NCBI RefSeq assembly: GCF_000801955.1
Contig: NZ_JSZO01000013.1
Span: 62,001 to 126,000 of the forward strand
Reading direction: 5' to 3'
DNA length: 64,000 nucleotides
Source: Ralstonia sp. A12
GTDB lineage: Bacteria > Pseudomonadota > Gammaproteobacteria > Burkholderiales > Burkholderiaceae
Within the stretch, counting starts at the first letter, position 1. Each line of letters starts with the position of its first letter. Under the pieces are notes generated by a model. That model was not told the DNA's origin. It saw nothing but the letters and a program-made list of their open reading frames with translations, and did not search any database. The position numbers and the translations under genes are program-made. Positions 1 through 9,737 of the stretch are shown here, piece after piece.

Positions 1-1
1 T

Positions 2-217
2 GTGACGGTGTTCCCGAGCGCTGCCAACTTCCTGTTGCTGCGCGTGCCTGATGCAGCCGGCTTGTTTGATAAGCTGCTCAAACGGCGGGTTCTGGTCAAA
101 AACGTCAGTAAAATGCACCCATTGCTGGCCAACTGTCTGCGCGTGACGGTCAGCAATCCCGAAGAAAACGCGCAATTTCTCGATGCCTTTGCCGCATCGC
201 TGCAGGAAGCCCCATGA
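2..217 (+). CDS. hisC: Histidinol-phosphate aminotransferase, C-terminal fragment
   Basis: This is the last 71 codons of a gene that begins outside the window. The residues ([10 protein letters not shown], then [21 protein letters not shown] and [12 protein letters not shown]) match the C-terminal small domain of HisC, a PLP-dependent enzyme that converts imidazole acetol phosphate to histidinol phosphate. The in-frame GTG at base 2 is just an internal Val. The TGA overlaps the ATG of hisB by four bases, so translation is probably coupled. Identity rests mostly on the context of the his operon plus the tail sequence. Confidence 0.88.
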   Translation: MTVFPSAANFLLLRVPDAAGLFDKLLKRRVLVKNVSKMHPLLANCLRVTVSNPEENAQFLDAFAASLQEAP

Positions 218-804
218 GCCGCCGTGCCGAGGTCACTCGCAACACCTCTGAAACGCAGATCCGCGTCGCCCTTGATTTGGACGGCACGGGCAAGCAGACG
301 CTGAACACTGGCGTCCCGTTCCTCGACCACATGCTCGACCAGATCGCCCGCCATGGCATGGTCGACCTGGAAGTCACGGCCACCGGCGACACCCATATCG
401 ACGATCACCACACCGTGGAAGACGTCGGCATCACGCTTGGCCAAGCCGTGGCCAAGGCCATCGGCGACAAGAAGGGCATCGTGCGTTATGGCCACAGCTA
501 CGTGCCGCTGGACGAAGCCCTGTCGCGCGTGGTGATCGACTTCTCCGGCCGTCCGGGCCTGGAGTTCCACGTGCCGTTCACGCGTGCACGCGTGGGCAGC
601 TTTGATGTGGACCTGTCCATCGAATTCTTCCGCGGGTTCGTCAACCATGCCGGCGTGACGCTGCATATCGACAACCTGCGCGGCGTCAACGCGCATCACC
701 AGATCGAAACCGTGTTCAAGGCCTTTGGTCGCGCATTGCGCATGGCGGTTGAACTGGACCCGCGCGCCGCCGGCACGATTCCGTCGACTAAGGGCACGCT
801 CTGA
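214..804 (+). CDS. hisB: Imidazoleglycerol-phosphate dehydratase HisB
   Basis: The 196-residue protein has the normal length of the monofunctional enzyme, which dehydrates imidazole glycerol phosphate to imidazole acetol phosphate. The paired metal-binding motifs are visible: [13 protein letters not shown] near residue 35, DDHHTVED near residues 62-70, and NAHHQIE near residue 160. It lacks the phosphatase domain of the enterobacterial fusion. The ATG overlaps the hisC stop, so the start is secure. It ends 69 bases before the marC-family gene that interrupts the his genes here. Confidence 0.97.
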   Translation: MSRRAEVTRNTSETQIRVALDLDGTGKQTLNTGVPFLDHMLDQIARHGMVDLEVTATGDTHIDDHHTVEDVGITLGQAVAKAIGDKKGIVRYGHSYVPLDEALSRVVIDFSGRPGLEFHVPFTRARVGSFDVDLSIEFFRGFVNHAGVTLHIDNLRGVNAHHQIETVFKAFGRALRMAVELDPRAAGTIPSTKGTL

Positions 805-873
805 TCCACCGCATCGGCCTGGCCGAGCGTTTCTGATTCCTGCTCCTGACACAATGCCCCGGCCACCGATCCC

Positions 874-1497
874 ATGGATCTGACCAAGAGCTTCTTCTCG
901 CTGCTCGCGCTGATCAACCCGATCGGGGCGATCCCGTTCTTCATCAGCCTGACCGAAAGCCAGACGGATGAAGAGAAGCGCCGCACCATCAAGGTCGCGT
1001 CGATTTCGGTGGCGATCGTGATTGGCCTGTCCGCGTTGCTGGGCGAGCAGATCATCGGCTTTTTCGGGTTTTCGGTCGGCTCGCTGCAGGTGGGCGGCGG
1101 GATCATCATGATCATGATCGCGCTGAACATGCTGAACGCGCAGACCAGCCGCACCAAGGCCACGCCCGAAGAAGAGGACGAGGCCGGCGCCAAGGCCAGC
1201 ATTGCCGTCGTGCCGCTGGCGATTCCGCTGCTCACGGGCCCCGGCTCGATCAGCACGGTGATCGTCTATGCCGGCAAGACCAAGCACTGGTGGGAGCTGC
1301 TGCTCCTGGCTGGCGTAGGTGTGGGGATCGCGCTGGTGGTCTGGATTGTGCTGCGCGCCGCCGAGCCGATCGCCCGTGTGATCGGTCGGACCGGCATCAA
1401 CGTCGGCACGCGGTTGATGGGTTTGATCTTGGCGGCGCTGGCCGTGGAATTCATTGTTGACGGGTTGAAAACCCTGTTGCCTGTTCTCAAATCATGA
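874..1497 (+). CDS. MarC-family inner membrane protein
   Basis: This 207-residue, very hydrophobic protein has about six membrane segments and begins with the family signature ([18 protein letters not shown]). The central [11 protein letters not shown] loop is the second conserved MarC-family repeat. The charged loop between the halves (EEEDEAGAK) is cytoplasmic by prediction. The substrate of MarC proteins is unknown, and the old link to multiple antibiotic resistance has not held up. Its stop overlaps the hisH ATG by four bases, so it is translated inside the his operon. I infer no role in histidine synthesis from position alone. Confidence 0.9.
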   Translation: MDLTKSFFSLLALINPIGAIPFFISLTESQTDEEKRRTIKVASISVAIVIGLSALLGEQIIGFFGFSVGSLQVGGGIIMIMIALNMLNAQTSRTKATPEEEDEAGAKASIAVVPLAIPLLTGPGSISTVIVYAGKTKHWWELLLLAGVGVGIALVVWIVLRAAEPIARVIGRTGINVGTRLMGLILAALAVEFIVDGLKTLLPVLKS

Positions 1498-2147
1498 CTA
1501 AGATCGCAGTTGTCGATTACGGCATGGGTAACCTGCGCTCGGTAGCGCAGGCCCTGCGTACCGTGGCTCCGGAAGCCGATGTGCGCATCAGTGCGCAAGC
1601 CGATGAAATCCGCTCGGCGGACCGTGTGGTGCTGCCGGGGCAGGGCGCGATGCCAGACTGCATGGCCGCCTTCGACCAATCGGGCCTGCGCGAAGCGGTG
1701 CTCGAAGCGTCCCGTACCAAGCCGATGCTTGGCGTGTGCGTGGGCGAGCAGATGCTGCTCGAGCGCAGTACCGAGGCGCGCCCGGGCCAGGAATACACCC
1801 AAGGGCTGGGCCTGATCGGCGGCGAAGTGATTCGTTTCGATCTGGACGGCCAGTTGCAACCGGACGGTTCGCGGTACAAAGTGCCCCAGATGGGCTGGAA
1901 CCGTGTACGCCAATGCCGCCCCCACGCACTGTGGGCCGGTGTGCCGGACGACAGCTACTTTTATTTCGTGCACAGCTACTATGCACGACCCGCGCGGGCT
2001 GAAGAATCGGTCGGAGAGACCGAATACGGGGTGCTGTTTACCTGTGCCATCGCCCGGGATAATATTTTTGCCACACAGTTTCACCCGGAAAAAAGTGCGC
2101 AAGCCGGTTTGCAGATCTACCGCAACTTCGTGCACTGGAAGCCCTGA
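1494..2147 (+). CDS. hisH: Imidazole glycerol phosphate synthase, glutaminase subunit HisH
   Basis: A class I glutamine amidotransferase of 217 residues that supplies ammonia to HisF. It opens with [14 protein letters not shown]. The nucleophile Cys lies in [11 protein letters not shown] around residue 81, and the His-Glu pair is in THFHPEKS-type sequence (FHPEKS) near residue 196. The ATG overlaps the marC stop (ATGA). A 66-base gap separates it from hisA. It acts as a heterodimer with the HisF encoded at 3011. Confidence 0.97.
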   Translation: MTKIAVVDYGMGNLRSVAQALRTVAPEADVRISAQADEIRSADRVVLPGQGAMPDCMAAFDQSGLREAVLEASRTKPMLGVCVGEQMLLERSTEARPGQEYTQGLGLIGGEVIRFDLDGQLQPDGSRYKVPQMGWNRVRQCRPHALWAGVPDDSYFYFVHSYYARPARAEESVGETEYGVLFTCAIARDNIFATQFHPEKSAQAGLQIYRNFVHWKP

Positions 2148-2213
2148 ATCTGGCGTTACCGTCACAAGCAACACTGTTTTTTCCCTTACCCCCTCAACTT
2201 TGTCGTCACGCTT

Positions 2214-2957
2214 ATGTTGCTCATCCCGGCCATCGACCTGAAGGACGGTCAATGTGTGCGCCTCAAACAAGGCGATATGGATCAAGCCACCGTATTCTCG
2301 GAAGACCCTGCTGCCATGGCGCGGCATTGGGTCGAACAGGGTGCGCGCCGGCTGCATCTCGTCGATCTGAATGGCGCTTTCGTGGGCAAGCCGCGCAATG
2401 AGGCTGCCATCAAGGCGATCATCGCCGAGGTGGGTAACGAGATTCCCGTGCAGCTCGGCGGCGGTATCCGCGACCTCAACACCATCGAGCGCTGGTTGGA
2501 CGACGGCCTGTCGTACGTCATCATCGGCACGGCGGCGGTGAAGAATCCGGGCTTCCTGCAGGATGCGTGCACCGCATTCGGCGGCCACATCATCGTCGGG
2601 CTCGACGCCAAGGACGGCAAGGTGGCTACCGACGGCTGGAGCAAGCTCACCGGCCACGAAGTCGCCGACCTGGCCAAGAAGTACGAAGACTACGGCGTCG
2701 AATCCATCATCTACACCGACATCGGCCGCGACGGCATGCTGCAGGGCATCAATATCGAGGCCACCGTCAAACTGGCCCAATCGGTGCAGATTCCCGTGAT
2801 CGCCAGCGGCGGCCTGTCCAACCTGAAGGACATCGATCATCTGTGCGCGGTGGAGCAGCACGGTGTAGAGGGCGTGATCTGCGGTCGCGCGATCTACTCC
2901 GGCGACCTGAACTTCCGCGAAGCGCAGGATCACGCAGACAAACTCGGCGCCGCCTGA
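2214..2957 (+). CDS. hisA: ProFAR isomerase HisA
   Basis: A 247-residue TIM barrel, the usual length, catalysing the Amadori isomerisation of ProFAR to PRFAR. The catalytic Asp is in [13 protein letters not shown] at the N-terminus, the second Asp in YTDIGRDGM, and phosphate-binding loops GGGIRDL and ASGGLSNL are present. The half-barrel resemblance to HisF, the next gene, is evident in the matching GGG and ASGG motifs. Confidence 0.97.
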   Translation: MLLIPAIDLKDGQCVRLKQGDMDQATVFSEDPAAMARHWVEQGARRLHLVDLNGAFVGKPRNEAAIKAIIAEVGNEIPVQLGGGIRDLNTIERWLDDGLSYVIIGTAAVKNPGFLQDACTAFGGHIIVGLDAKDGKVATDGWSKLTGHEVADLAKKYEDYGVESIIYTDIGRDGMLQGINIEATVKLAQSVQIPVIASGGLSNLKDIDHLCAVEQHGVEGVICGRAIYSGDLNFREAQDHADKLGAA

Positions 2958-3010
2958 TTCCACTCGGGCGCGCCCATCGGGCACACGGGTGCAAGGGCAC
3001 CCGACTCATC

Positions 3011-3781
3011 ATGCTAGCCAAACGAATCATCCCCTGCCTGGACGTGACCAACGGCCGGGTGGTCAAGGGCGTCAACTTTGTCGAGTTGCGCGACGCGGGC
3101 GACCCCGTTGAAATCGCGCGCCGCTACGACGAGCAGGGCGCCGACGAAATCACTTTCCTCGACATCACGGCCACGTCCGATGGGCGCGACCTGATGCTGA
3201 ACATCATCGAGGCGGTGGCGTCGCAGGTCTTCATTCCGTTGACCGTCGGTGGTGGTGTGCGCGCGCTGGAAGACGTGCGTCGACTGCTCAATGCCGGTGC
3301 TGACAAGATCAGCATGAACTCGTCGGCGGTATCGAACCCGCAACTCGTGTCGGACGCCAGCGCTCGCCATGGCGCGCAGTGCATCGTCGTGGCCATCGAC
3401 GCTAAGAAGGTGTCGGCCGCTGGCGAAGTCCCGCGCTGGGAAGTGTTCACACACGGTGGCCGAAAGGGCACGGGTCTGGATGCCGTGGCCTGGGCGCGCG
3501 AGATGGCGCAGCGTGGCGCCGGCGAGATCCTGCTCACGAGCATGGATCGCGACGGCACCAAGGCCGGCTTTGACCTGGACCTCACACGTGCGGTGTCAGA
3601 TGCCGTGCCGGTGCCGGTGATCGCTTCAGGCGGTGTCGGCAACCTGCAGCATCTGACGGACGGCATCAAGCTCGGCCACGCCGATGCGGTGCTGGCCGCC
3701 AGCATCTTCCACTACGGCGAATACACCGTCGGCCAGGCCAAGCAGTTCATGGCCGAAAACGGCATTCCGGTACGGATCTGA
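3011..3781 (+). CDS. hisF: Imidazole glycerol phosphate synthase, cyclase subunit HisF
   Basis: A 256-residue TIM barrel that forms imidazole glycerol phosphate and AICAR using ammonia from HisH. Motifs include [15 protein letters not shown] at the start, [11 protein letters not shown], and [11 protein letters not shown] carrying the second catalytic Asp. The reading frame is open well upstream (to 2567), but that extension overlaps hisA in another frame. The family start [11 protein letters not shown] fixes the ATG at 3011. hisI follows after two bases. Confidence 0.97.
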   Translation: MLAKRIIPCLDVTNGRVVKGVNFVELRDAGDPVEIARRYDEQGADEITFLDITATSDGRDLMLNIIEAVASQVFIPLTVGGGVRALEDVRRLLNAGADKISMNSSAVSNPQLVSDASARHGAQCIVVAIDAKKVSAAGEVPRWEVFTHGGRKGTGLDAVAWAREMAQRGAGEILLTSMDRDGTKAGFDLDLTRAVSDAVPVPVIASGGVGNLQHLTDGIKLGHADAVLAASIFHYGEYTVGQAKQFMAENGIPVRI

Positions 3782-3783
3782 TC

Positions 3784-4206
3784 ATGACCAAGAAGTGGCT
3801 CAACAAGGTCCGCTGGGACGACAACGGCCTGGTGCCGGTGATCGTGCAGGAGCAGGGCAGCAACGACGTGCTGATGTTCGCCTTCATGAACCGTGAGGCG
3901 CTGCAGAAGACTGTGGAAACCGGCGAGGCCGTGTTCTGGTCGCGTTCGCGCAAGCGCCTGTGGCACAAGGGCGAAGAGTCCGGCCACATCCAGCAGGTGC
4001 ACGAAATCCGCCTGGACTGCGATGAAGACGTGGTCTTGCTGCGTGTCACGCAGGTTGGCGGTATTGCCTGCCATACTGGCCGCCACGCGTGCTTCTTCCA
4101 GAAGTTCGAGGGCAACGCAGAAGACGGCGATTGGCACACCGTCGAGCCCGTGCTCAAGAATCCTGACGACATCTACGCCGGCAAGCCCGGCCACAACCAT
4201 GAGTGA
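3784..4206 (+). CDS. hisI: Phosphoribosyl-AMP cyclohydrolase HisI
   Basis: A stand-alone 140-residue cyclohydrolase that opens the adenine ring of phosphoribosyl-AMP. The family sequence [25 protein letters not shown] is spread over residues 31-57. The metal ligands lie in LDCDED, and the conserved Cys residues in [14 protein letters not shown]. In enterobacteria hisI and hisE are fused. Here they are separate genes that overlap by eight bases, as in other Burkholderiales. Confidence 0.97.
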   Translation: MTKKWLNKVRWDDNGLVPVIVQEQGSNDVLMFAFMNREALQKTVETGEAVFWSRSRKRLWHKGEESGHIQQVHEIRLDCDEDVVLLRVTQVGGIACHTGRHACFFQKFEGNAEDGDWHTVEPVLKNPDDIYAGKPGHNHE

Positions 4207-4573
4207 CACTCTGCGCCGCCTGGGCGAGGTGCTCGAATCCCGCAAGCTTGCCAACGGCGGCGACCCGGAGAAGAGCTACATCGCCCGCCTGTTCAACAAG
4301 GGCGACGACGCCATCCTTAAGAAGATCGGCGAAGAGGCCACCGAAACGGTCATGGCCGCCAAGGACGCCCGCGCCGCCGGCATGACTGACGAGGCACGTA
4401 GCAAGGTCGTCTACGAAGTGGCCGACCTGTGGTTCCACACCATGGTGCTGCTGTCGCACTTCGACCTCACGCCGGATGACGTGGTCAACGAACTGGCGCG
4501 CCGCGAAGGACTCTCAGGGTTGGAAGAGAAGGCGTTGCGCAAGTCGCAGGCACGGGATGCGGCGGGCGAATAA
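4199..4573 (+). CDS. hisE: Phosphoribosyl-ATP pyrophosphatase HisE
   Basis: A 124-residue all-alpha MazG-like NTP pyrophosphohydrolase acting at the second step of histidine synthesis. The signature [16 protein letters not shown] (Mg-binding Glu and Asp residues) starts near residue 38. The ATG at 4199 lies inside the end of hisI, giving an eight-base overlap. A longer open frame to 3893 is a shadow of hisI. Confidence 0.96.
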   Translation: MSDTLRRLGEVLESRKLANGGDPEKSYIARLFNKGDDAILKKIGEEATETVMAAKDARAAGMTDEARSKVVYEVADLWFHTMVLLSHFDLTPDDVVNELARREGLSGLEEKALRKSQARDAAGE

Positions 4574-4618
4574 CGCCGCAGGTGACTGATCGGTGACGAA
4601 TCGCCGCAGGGAGGCAGC

Positions 4619-4993
4619 GTGGATAAATACGGATCGGCAGTGGTGGTGACGGCGGACGATGAACGTCTGGCCGGGCTGCGGCGGCTGACGCATATCCTGT
4701 ATGCGCTCTACGCCATTTTTTGGCTGACTGGCGGCATCACTGCATTGATTGCCATCATCGTCGGGTATGTTAAGCGCGACGATGTGCGCGGCACGCTGTA
4801 TGAGTCGCACTTTCGTTGGCAGATCCGTTCGTTCTGGTGGTGCGTACTATGGGGTGCGATCGGCGTGATGCTCATTCCGCTGGCCTTTATCGGCTTTGCG
4901 GTGCTGTGGGTTCTGGGCATCTGGATGCTGTATCGTATTGTGAAGGGCTGGCTGTACCTCAACGACAGCAAGCCGATGTACGCCAATCAGTAA
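4619..4993 (+). CDS. DUF4870-family small membrane protein
   Basis: A 124-residue protein with three predicted membrane segments (about residues 25-50, 68-93 and 94-112). It has the DUF4870-type motifs GYVKRDDVRGT, SHFRWQIRSFWW and a C-terminal LYLNDSKPM. The start is a GTG at 4619 preceded by a good GGGAGG ribosome site at 4609-4614. Function is unknown. It lies between hisE and tatA on the same strand with short gaps and is probably cotranscribed. Confidence 0.8.
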   Translation: MDKYGSAVVVTADDERLAGLRRLTHILYALYAIFWLTGGITALIAIIVGYVKRDDVRGTLYESHFRWQIRSFWWCVLWGAIGVMLIPLAFIGFAVLWVLGIWMLYRIVKGWLYLNDSKPMYANQ

Positions 4994-5055
4994 AATCAAC
5001 CAATGGCGTCGCCATCGCTGCGGCGTCACCAGTCGTATTTACGTGGGAGTAGGAC

Positions 5056-5304
5056 ATGGGTTCCTTTAGCATTTGGCACTGGCTGATCGTGCTGGTGATC
5101 ATCATGATGGTGTTCGGCACGAAGAAGCTGCGCAATATCGGTTCGGACCTGGGCAGCGCTGTGAAGGGCTTCAAGGACGGCATGAAGGAAGGCTCGGAAG
5201 ACAAGCCGGCAGCGCCGCAACAGGCGGCCGGCCAACCGCCGCGCGAGCTGCACGACGCGACGACGATCGACGTCGAAGCGCGCGACAAGTCCAAGCAAGG
5301 CTGA
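5056..5304 (+). CDS. tatA: Twin-arginine translocase pore subunit TatA
   Basis: An 82-residue protein with an N-terminal membrane helix ([14 protein letters not shown]), the FGTKK hinge, and an amphipathic helix [20 protein letters not shown] charged, Pro/Gln-rich tail follows. TatA oligomers form the size-fitting channel for folded Tat substrates such as the Rieske protein encoded at 19023. It heads tatABC. In several related genomes a histidine-triad gene sits just before tatA; none is present here. Confidence 0.96.
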   Translation: MGSFSIWHWLIVLVIIMMVFGTKKLRNIGSDLGSAVKGFKDGMKEGSEDKPAAPQQAAGQPPRELHDATTIDVEARDKSKQG

Positions 5305-5324
5305 GCACCGGCGCGCGCTGACCG

Positions 5325-5843
5325 ATGATCGATCTCGGCATTTCCAAGCTGGCGCTGATTGGCATGGTGGCGCTTGTTGTCATCGGGCCGGAGCGCCTGC
5401 CCAAAGTGGCGCGCACCGCCGGCGCATTGCTCGGCCGCGCGCAGCGTTACATCGCCGACGTGAAGGCCGAGGTGAGCCGCGAGATCGAGCTCGAAGAGCT
5501 ACGCAAGATGCGTACCGACTTTGAGCAGGCCGCGCGCAATGTTGAGCAGACCATCCACCAGGAGGTCAGCAAGCACACCACCGAGATCAACGAGCGCCTG
5601 AACGAGGCGCTCGGCGATCCGGCGTTGCGCGAGACCTCCACCTCCGCCCCCGACTGGCGCCCCGCGCCGGGCAAGTCGCGCAACGGACGCAACAGCTGGC
5701 GCAACAAGCAGCTCTCGATGCCCAAGTGGTACCGCCAGAAGCAAGGCGTACGCATGTGGGCGCAATCGGGCGCGGCACGCGTCAAGCGTCACCGTCCGCC
5801 TATCGTTGCCGCGCAGTCGCGTGGGCGCTCCTTCTTCGAATGA
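5325..5843 (+). CDS. tatB: Twin-arginine translocase subunit TatB
   Basis: A 172-residue protein with the short N-terminal membrane helix ISKLALIGMVALVVIGPERLPK, containing the Glu and GPERLP turn typical of TatB. A long amphipathic and coiled-coil region follows (ELEELRKMRTDFEQAARNVEQ). The basic, disordered tail (residues 105-172) is long for TatB but common in this family. TatB with TatC forms the signal-peptide receptor. It begins 20 bases after tatA. Confidence 0.95.
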   Translation: MIDLGISKLALIGMVALVVIGPERLPKVARTAGALLGRAQRYIADVKAEVSREIELEELRKMRTDFEQAARNVEQTIHQEVSKHTTEINERLNEALGDPALRETSTSAPDWRPAPGKSRNGRNSWRNKQLSMPKWYRQKQGVRMWAQSGAARVKRHRPPIVAAQSRGRSFFE

Positions 5844-5904
5844 TCTTCCGGGCGCGGGCCGTTGTTGCGGTGCCGCGCGCTGACTTTCCCCCTTTCCAGT
5901 CGAC

Positions 5905-6699
5905 ATGAGTGCCGATCCGCAAGAGTCGCCCGAGGACGGCGCGCAGGAAACCTTCATCTCGCACCTGGTCGAGTTGCGTGAGCGCATCGTCAAGGCCGGC
6001 GCGGGTGTGCTGCTGATCTTCCTGGGCCTGGTCTACTGGGCGCCGGACATCTTCAATCTGTTCTCGCGGCCGCTCATTCAGGCACTGCCTAAGAACGGTC
6101 ACATGATCGTGACGGACGTCACCGGCTCGTTCTTCGTGCCGATGAAGGTGACGCTGCTGGCGGCTTTCCTGATCGCGCTGCCGTGGGTGCTGTACCAAAT
6201 CTGGCGCTTCGTGGCGCCGGGGCTGTACTCACACGAGAAGCGCATGATCATGCCGCTGGTGGTGAGCACCTACATCCTGTTCCTGTGCGGTGTGGCGTTT
6301 GCGTACTTCCTCGTCTTCCCGACCGTGTTCAAGGTGATGGCGCACTACAACGCGCCCTTGGGTGCGGAGATGTCGACTGACATCGACAAGTACCTCAGCT
6401 TTGCGATGACCACGTTCCTCGCCTTCGGCATCACCTTCGAGGTGCCGGTGGTGGTGATGGTGCTGGTGCGCTTTGGCATCGTCCCCCTGGAGAAGCTGCG
6501 CCAGGCGCGGCCGTACGTGGTGGTGGGTGCGTTCGTGATTGCGGCGGTCGTCACGCCGCCTGATGTGATGTCGCAGTTGCTGCTGGCGGTGCCGTTGTGG
6601 CTGCTGTACGAACTGGGGCTGATTCTGGCGGCGATCTTCCTGCGCAAGACGGTCGCGCCCGATGCTGACCCCGAACATCTTCCGGTGGTGAAGGACTGA
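5905..6699 (+). CDS. tatC: Twin-arginine translocase subunit TatC
   Basis: A 264-residue integral membrane protein with six predicted helices. The N-terminal family signature ETFISHLVELRERIVKA contains the conserved Glu in the signal-peptide binding surface. The periplasmic loop, FLVFPTVFKVM and ITFEVPVVVMVLVRFG motifs are all present. It is the last gene before the terminator at 6726, completing a full tat operon. Confidence 0.97.
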   Translation: MSADPQESPEDGAQETFISHLVELRERIVKAGAGVLLIFLGLVYWAPDIFNLFSRPLIQALPKNGHMIVTDVTGSFFVPMKVTLLAAFLIALPWVLYQIWRFVAPGLYSHEKRMIMPLVVSTYILFLCGVAFAYFLVFPTVFKVMAHYNAPLGAEMSTDIDKYLSFAMTTFLAFGITFEVPVVVMVLVRFGIVPLEKLRQARPYVVVGAFVIAAVVTPPDVMSQLLLAVPLWLLYELGLILAAIFLRKTVAPDADPEHLPVVKD

Positions 6700-6725
6700 T
6701 CCACGGGTCGTCCACAGGTCCAAAG

Positions 6726-6752
6726 AAAAAGGCAGCCGAAGCTGCCTTTTTT
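6726..6752 (+). terminator. Rho-independent terminator after tatC, probably bidirectional
   Basis: A six-base-pair GGCAGC/GCTGCC stem with a CGAA loop is followed by six T on the plus strand. It is preceded by five A, so it can also end the minus-strand ABC transporter operon, whose last gene stops at 6770. Confidence 0.9.
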
Positions 6753-6769
6753 GTTGCCGTTGAAACCGC

Positions 6770-7846
6770 TTATGCGGCGTACAGCCAGAACTGCTCGCGC
6801 GGGAAGGTCAGCGCGTACTGGCCGTCGCTCGGGGCGCTGCTGGCGTAGGCACGCAGGCCCGTGCCGGCAGCACCGCTGGCACGGAACAGGCATTCCCAGC
6901 GGTCGCCCAGGTACATGCGAGTGGCCAGCGGCAGGTGGATGGTGTTGTCGGCGGTGTCCTGGCCGACGCGCACCTGCTCCAGGCGGATCACGCCATGTGC
7001 TGACGCACCCGGCTTCAGATCACCGCGCGCCACACCCCACAGCGACCAGCCGCCAGCCTCGTCCACCAGGCGGGCCATACCGTCACGCACCTCGGCGATC
7101 TTGCCGTTGACACGGTTGTTGCTGCCCATGAACTCGGCGGTGAAGAGCGTTTCCGGCGCGCCGTACATCTCTTCGGGCGTACCTTGCTGTTCGATCACGC
7201 CGTTGTTCAGCAGCAGGATGCGATCGGACATGGCCATCGCTTCGCTCTGATCGTGGGTGACCATCAGCGCGGACAGACCCAGGCGCACGATCAGCTCGCG
7301 CAGGAAGGCGCGGGCTTCTTCACGCAACTTGGCGTCGAGGTTGGAGAGCGGCTCGTCGAGCAGGATCACGGGCGGGTTGTAGACCAGCGCGCGGGCAATC
7401 GCCACGCGTTGCTGCTGGCCGCCGGAGAGCTGGCTCGGGAAGCGCTCGCCCAGGTGGCCGAGGCCAAGCTGTTGCAGCACGGCCTGCACGCGTTCCTTGA
7501 TCTGCGCGGACGGCGTCTTGCGCAGCTTGAGCGGGTAGGCGACGTTCTCGGCCACGGTCTTGTGCGGCCACAGCGCGTACGACTGGAACACCAGGCCCAG
7601 GTTGCGCCCTTCGGCGGGCACGTCGAGCTTCTTGGCGCCGTCGAACATGACGCGGTCGCCGATCTTGACGGTGCCTTGGCTGGCCTGCTCGAGGCCAGCG
7701 ACGGCGCGCAGCAGCGTGGTCTTGCCCGAACCGGACGGGCCCAGCAGCGAGACGACCTCGCCCTTCTGCAACTGCATCGAGACACCCTTGAGGACCGGGT
7801 TGTTGCCGTATTGCAGGTGCAGGTCGTTGACAGTGAGTTCAATCAT
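6770..7846 (-). CDS. ABC importer ATPase (iron/phosphonate/thiamine-type family)
   Basis: A 358-residue import ATPase of the FbpC/PotA group. Walker A ([11 protein letters not shown]) is near residue 36, the signature [15 protein letters not shown] near residue 135, and Walker [15 protein letters not shown] follows. A C-terminal TOBE-like regulatory domain takes up the last 110 residues. It overlaps the permease gene by eight bases and is the last gene of the binding protein-permease-ATPase operon. The substrate cannot be read from the sequence; ferric iron, 2-aminoethylphosphonate and related anions are the usual choices for this family. Confidence 0.9.
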   Translation of the reverse strand: MIELTVNDLHLQYGNNPVLKGVSMQLQKGEVVSLLGPSGSGKTTLLRAVAGLEQASQGTVKIGDRVMFDGAKKLDVPAEGRNLGLVFQSYALWPHKTVAENVAYPLKLRKTPSAQIKERVQAVLQQLGLGHLGERFPSQLSGGQQQRVAIARALVYNPPVILLDEPLSNLDAKLREEARAFLRELIVRLGLSALMVTHDQSEAMAMSDRILLLNNGVIEQQGTPEEMYGAPETLFTAEFMGSNNRVNGKIAEVRDGMARLVDEAGGWSLWGVARGDLKPGASAHGVIRLEQVRVGQDTADNTIHLPLATRMYLGDRWECLFRASGAAGTGLRAYASSAPSDGQYALTFPREQFWLYAA

Positions 7847-9650
7847 GGAGCTTTACCCCGAAACGCAGTGCGATGCCGAGGCCGACGGCCACCAGCACGA
7901 TATTGACGAAGGACAGCGCGGCGACGATATCGATGGCGCCGCCCGCCCACAGGGAAACCAGCATCGAGCCGATTGTCTCGGTGCCCGGCGAGAGCAGATA
8001 CACACCGGTCGAGTACTCGCGCTCGAAAATCAGAAAGATCAGCAGCCAGGCGCCGAGCAGGCCGTAGCGCGTGAGCGGCACGGTCACGTCGCGCGTGGTG
8101 CGGGCGCGGGTGGCGCCCACCGAACGTGCGGCTTCTTCCAGTTCAGGCCCGACTTGCAGCAGGGCTGCCGAGATCAGGCGCAGACCGTACGCCATCCACA
8201 CCACCGTGTAGGCGATCCACACGCTGAAGATCGTGCTGCGCAGATCGCGCAGGCTCGGCACGACGTGCTCGATGATCCAGTTGGCGAAGGGCAGGCCGCT
8301 GTCGGTCAGCAGGGTCTCGATCCAGTTCGGGACGAACAGGAACACCCACAGGAAGGCCAGACCGGCCAGCAGGCCCGGCACCGCACGCGGCACCAGCACG
8401 CTGTAGTCGAGAAAACGCGTCCAGCCGTCCGGCTTGCGGTGCATGGCCAGGCCGATGCAGGTGTAGCAAGCCACGGCGATGGCGCCGCCGATCACACCGA
8501 TCAACACCGTGTTGACCATCGCGCGCAGGAACTGCGGCTGCTCGAAGATCTGCTGGAACGCCGTGGTCGAGAACGCTTCCACCAGCGACACGCCTTCACC
8601 CCAGTTCGACACGAAGGCGCGCAGCGCGATGCCCGAGAGCGGCACCACCACCGTCACGAAGAACCACAGCACCACGATCGCCCAGGCCGGCCAGCGCCAC
8701 TTGCCCAGCGGCAGCGGGCGGCTGCGCGTGACCTTGCCCTTGACGGTGACGAAGCGGTTGGCCGACTTCAGCATGTAGCGCTGCAGCAGCACCAGCGGGA
8801 AGGTCACCATTACCAGGCAGACCGCCACGGCTGCCATCAAGTGATACGCCGGCGTGCCGAGCTTGTTGGTCAGCTTGTACAGATACGTGGCCAGCACCAG
8901 GTGGCCTTCCGGATCGCCCAGCACCAGCACCAGGCCGAACACCTCGAAGCCCAGGAAGGTCACCAGCACGGCGGCGTACAACAGGGCAGGGCGCACCATC
9001 GGCAGGCTCACGTTCAGTGCCACTGACAGCGGCGAGGCACCGGCAATGCGCGCGGCTTCCTCCACGTCCGAACCCAGGCTGCGCAGCGCCGACGAGACAT
9101 ACAGATACACGTGCGGCACGTGTGTCAGGCCCGCGATGATGATGATGCTGGTGAACGAGTACACGTTCCACGGCGCACCGCCAAACAGGTTCTTGAACCA
9201 CACGGTGTAGAAGCCCACGGGGCCAGCCGACACCACGTAGCCGAAGGCCAGCACCATTGGCGAGACAAACACCGGGATCATCAGCATCGGCTCCAGGATG
9301 CGGCGGCCGGGCAGGTCCGAACGCACCATCAGGAACGCCAGGATGCCGCCTAGCGGCACCGAGATTGCCGCCAGACCAAAGGCCAGCGCGGCGGACTTCT
9401 CAAAGGCGTGCCAGAAATCCGAATCCGTGAAGATGAAGCGATACGCATCGAGCCCCGCCAGCGCGTCCGGCATGAAGAACGGCGCGGAGAGAAAGCTCTG
9501 GTAGAAGATCAGCGCCAGCGGCGTGAAAATCGCCAGCGCGGTAAGCAGGATGACCACGCCGCGCGGCAAAGCCTGTCCCACACGCGTCCAGGGCGAGCGC
9601 TTGAGGGAGACTTCCGAAGCGGCGGCACGGTCTTGCGCTAGAGAACGCAT
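7839..9650 (-). CDS. ABC importer permease, double-length (FbpB-like)
   Basis: A 603-residue protein with about twelve membrane helices, made of two tandem permease units. Each carries an EAA loop that contacts the ATPase: EEAARIAGASPLSVALNVSLPM in the first half and EEAARSVGATRARTTRDV in the second. This two-in-one layout is typical of FbpB and phosphonate-type permeases. It sits 87 bases downstream of the binding-protein gene and overlaps the ATPase gene. Confidence 0.9.
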   Translation of the reverse strand: MRSLAQDRAAASEVSLKRSPWTRVGQALPRGVVILLTALAIFTPLALIFYQSFLSAPFFMPDALAGLDAYRFIFTDSDFWHAFEKSAALAFGLAAISVPLGGILAFLMVRSDLPGRRILEPMLMIPVFVSPMVLAFGYVVSAGPVGFYTVWFKNLFGGAPWNVYSFTSIIIIAGLTHVPHVYLYVSSALRSLGSDVEEAARIAGASPLSVALNVSLPMVRPALLYAAVLVTFLGFEVFGLVLVLGDPEGHLVLATYLYKLTNKLGTPAYHLMAAVAVCLVMVTFPLVLLQRYMLKSANRFVTVKGKVTRSRPLPLGKWRWPAWAIVVLWFFVTVVVPLSGIALRAFVSNWGEGVSLVEAFSTTAFQQIFEQPQFLRAMVNTVLIGVIGGAIAVACYTCIGLAMHRKPDGWTRFLDYSVLVPRAVPGLLAGLAFLWVFLFVPNWIETLLTDSGLPFANWIIEHVVPSLRDLRSTIFSVWIAYTVVWMAYGLRLISAALLQVGPELEEAARSVGATRARTTRDVTVPLTRYGLLGAWLLIFLIFEREYSTGVYLLSPGTETIGSMLVSLWAGGAIDIVAALSFVNIVLVAVGLGIALRFGVKLHD

Positions 9651-9737
9651 GGTGCCTCCAAGAGGGGCCGGCGCCAGAAACGGATGGCGCCGGCAGATCG
9701 GTCAGATGAGAGGAATCGTGATCAGCGCGTCAGCAGA

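Noticed and set aside
1266-2984. Long open frame on the minus strand across marC, hisH and hisA
   Set aside because: It is a shadow of GC-rich genes on the other strand. It has no family-like sequence, no ribosome site and no plausible operon context.
7560-9026. Plus-strand frame opposite the ABC permease
   Set aside because: Low-complexity His/Gln/Arg-rich shadow of the permease gene, with no independent evidence.
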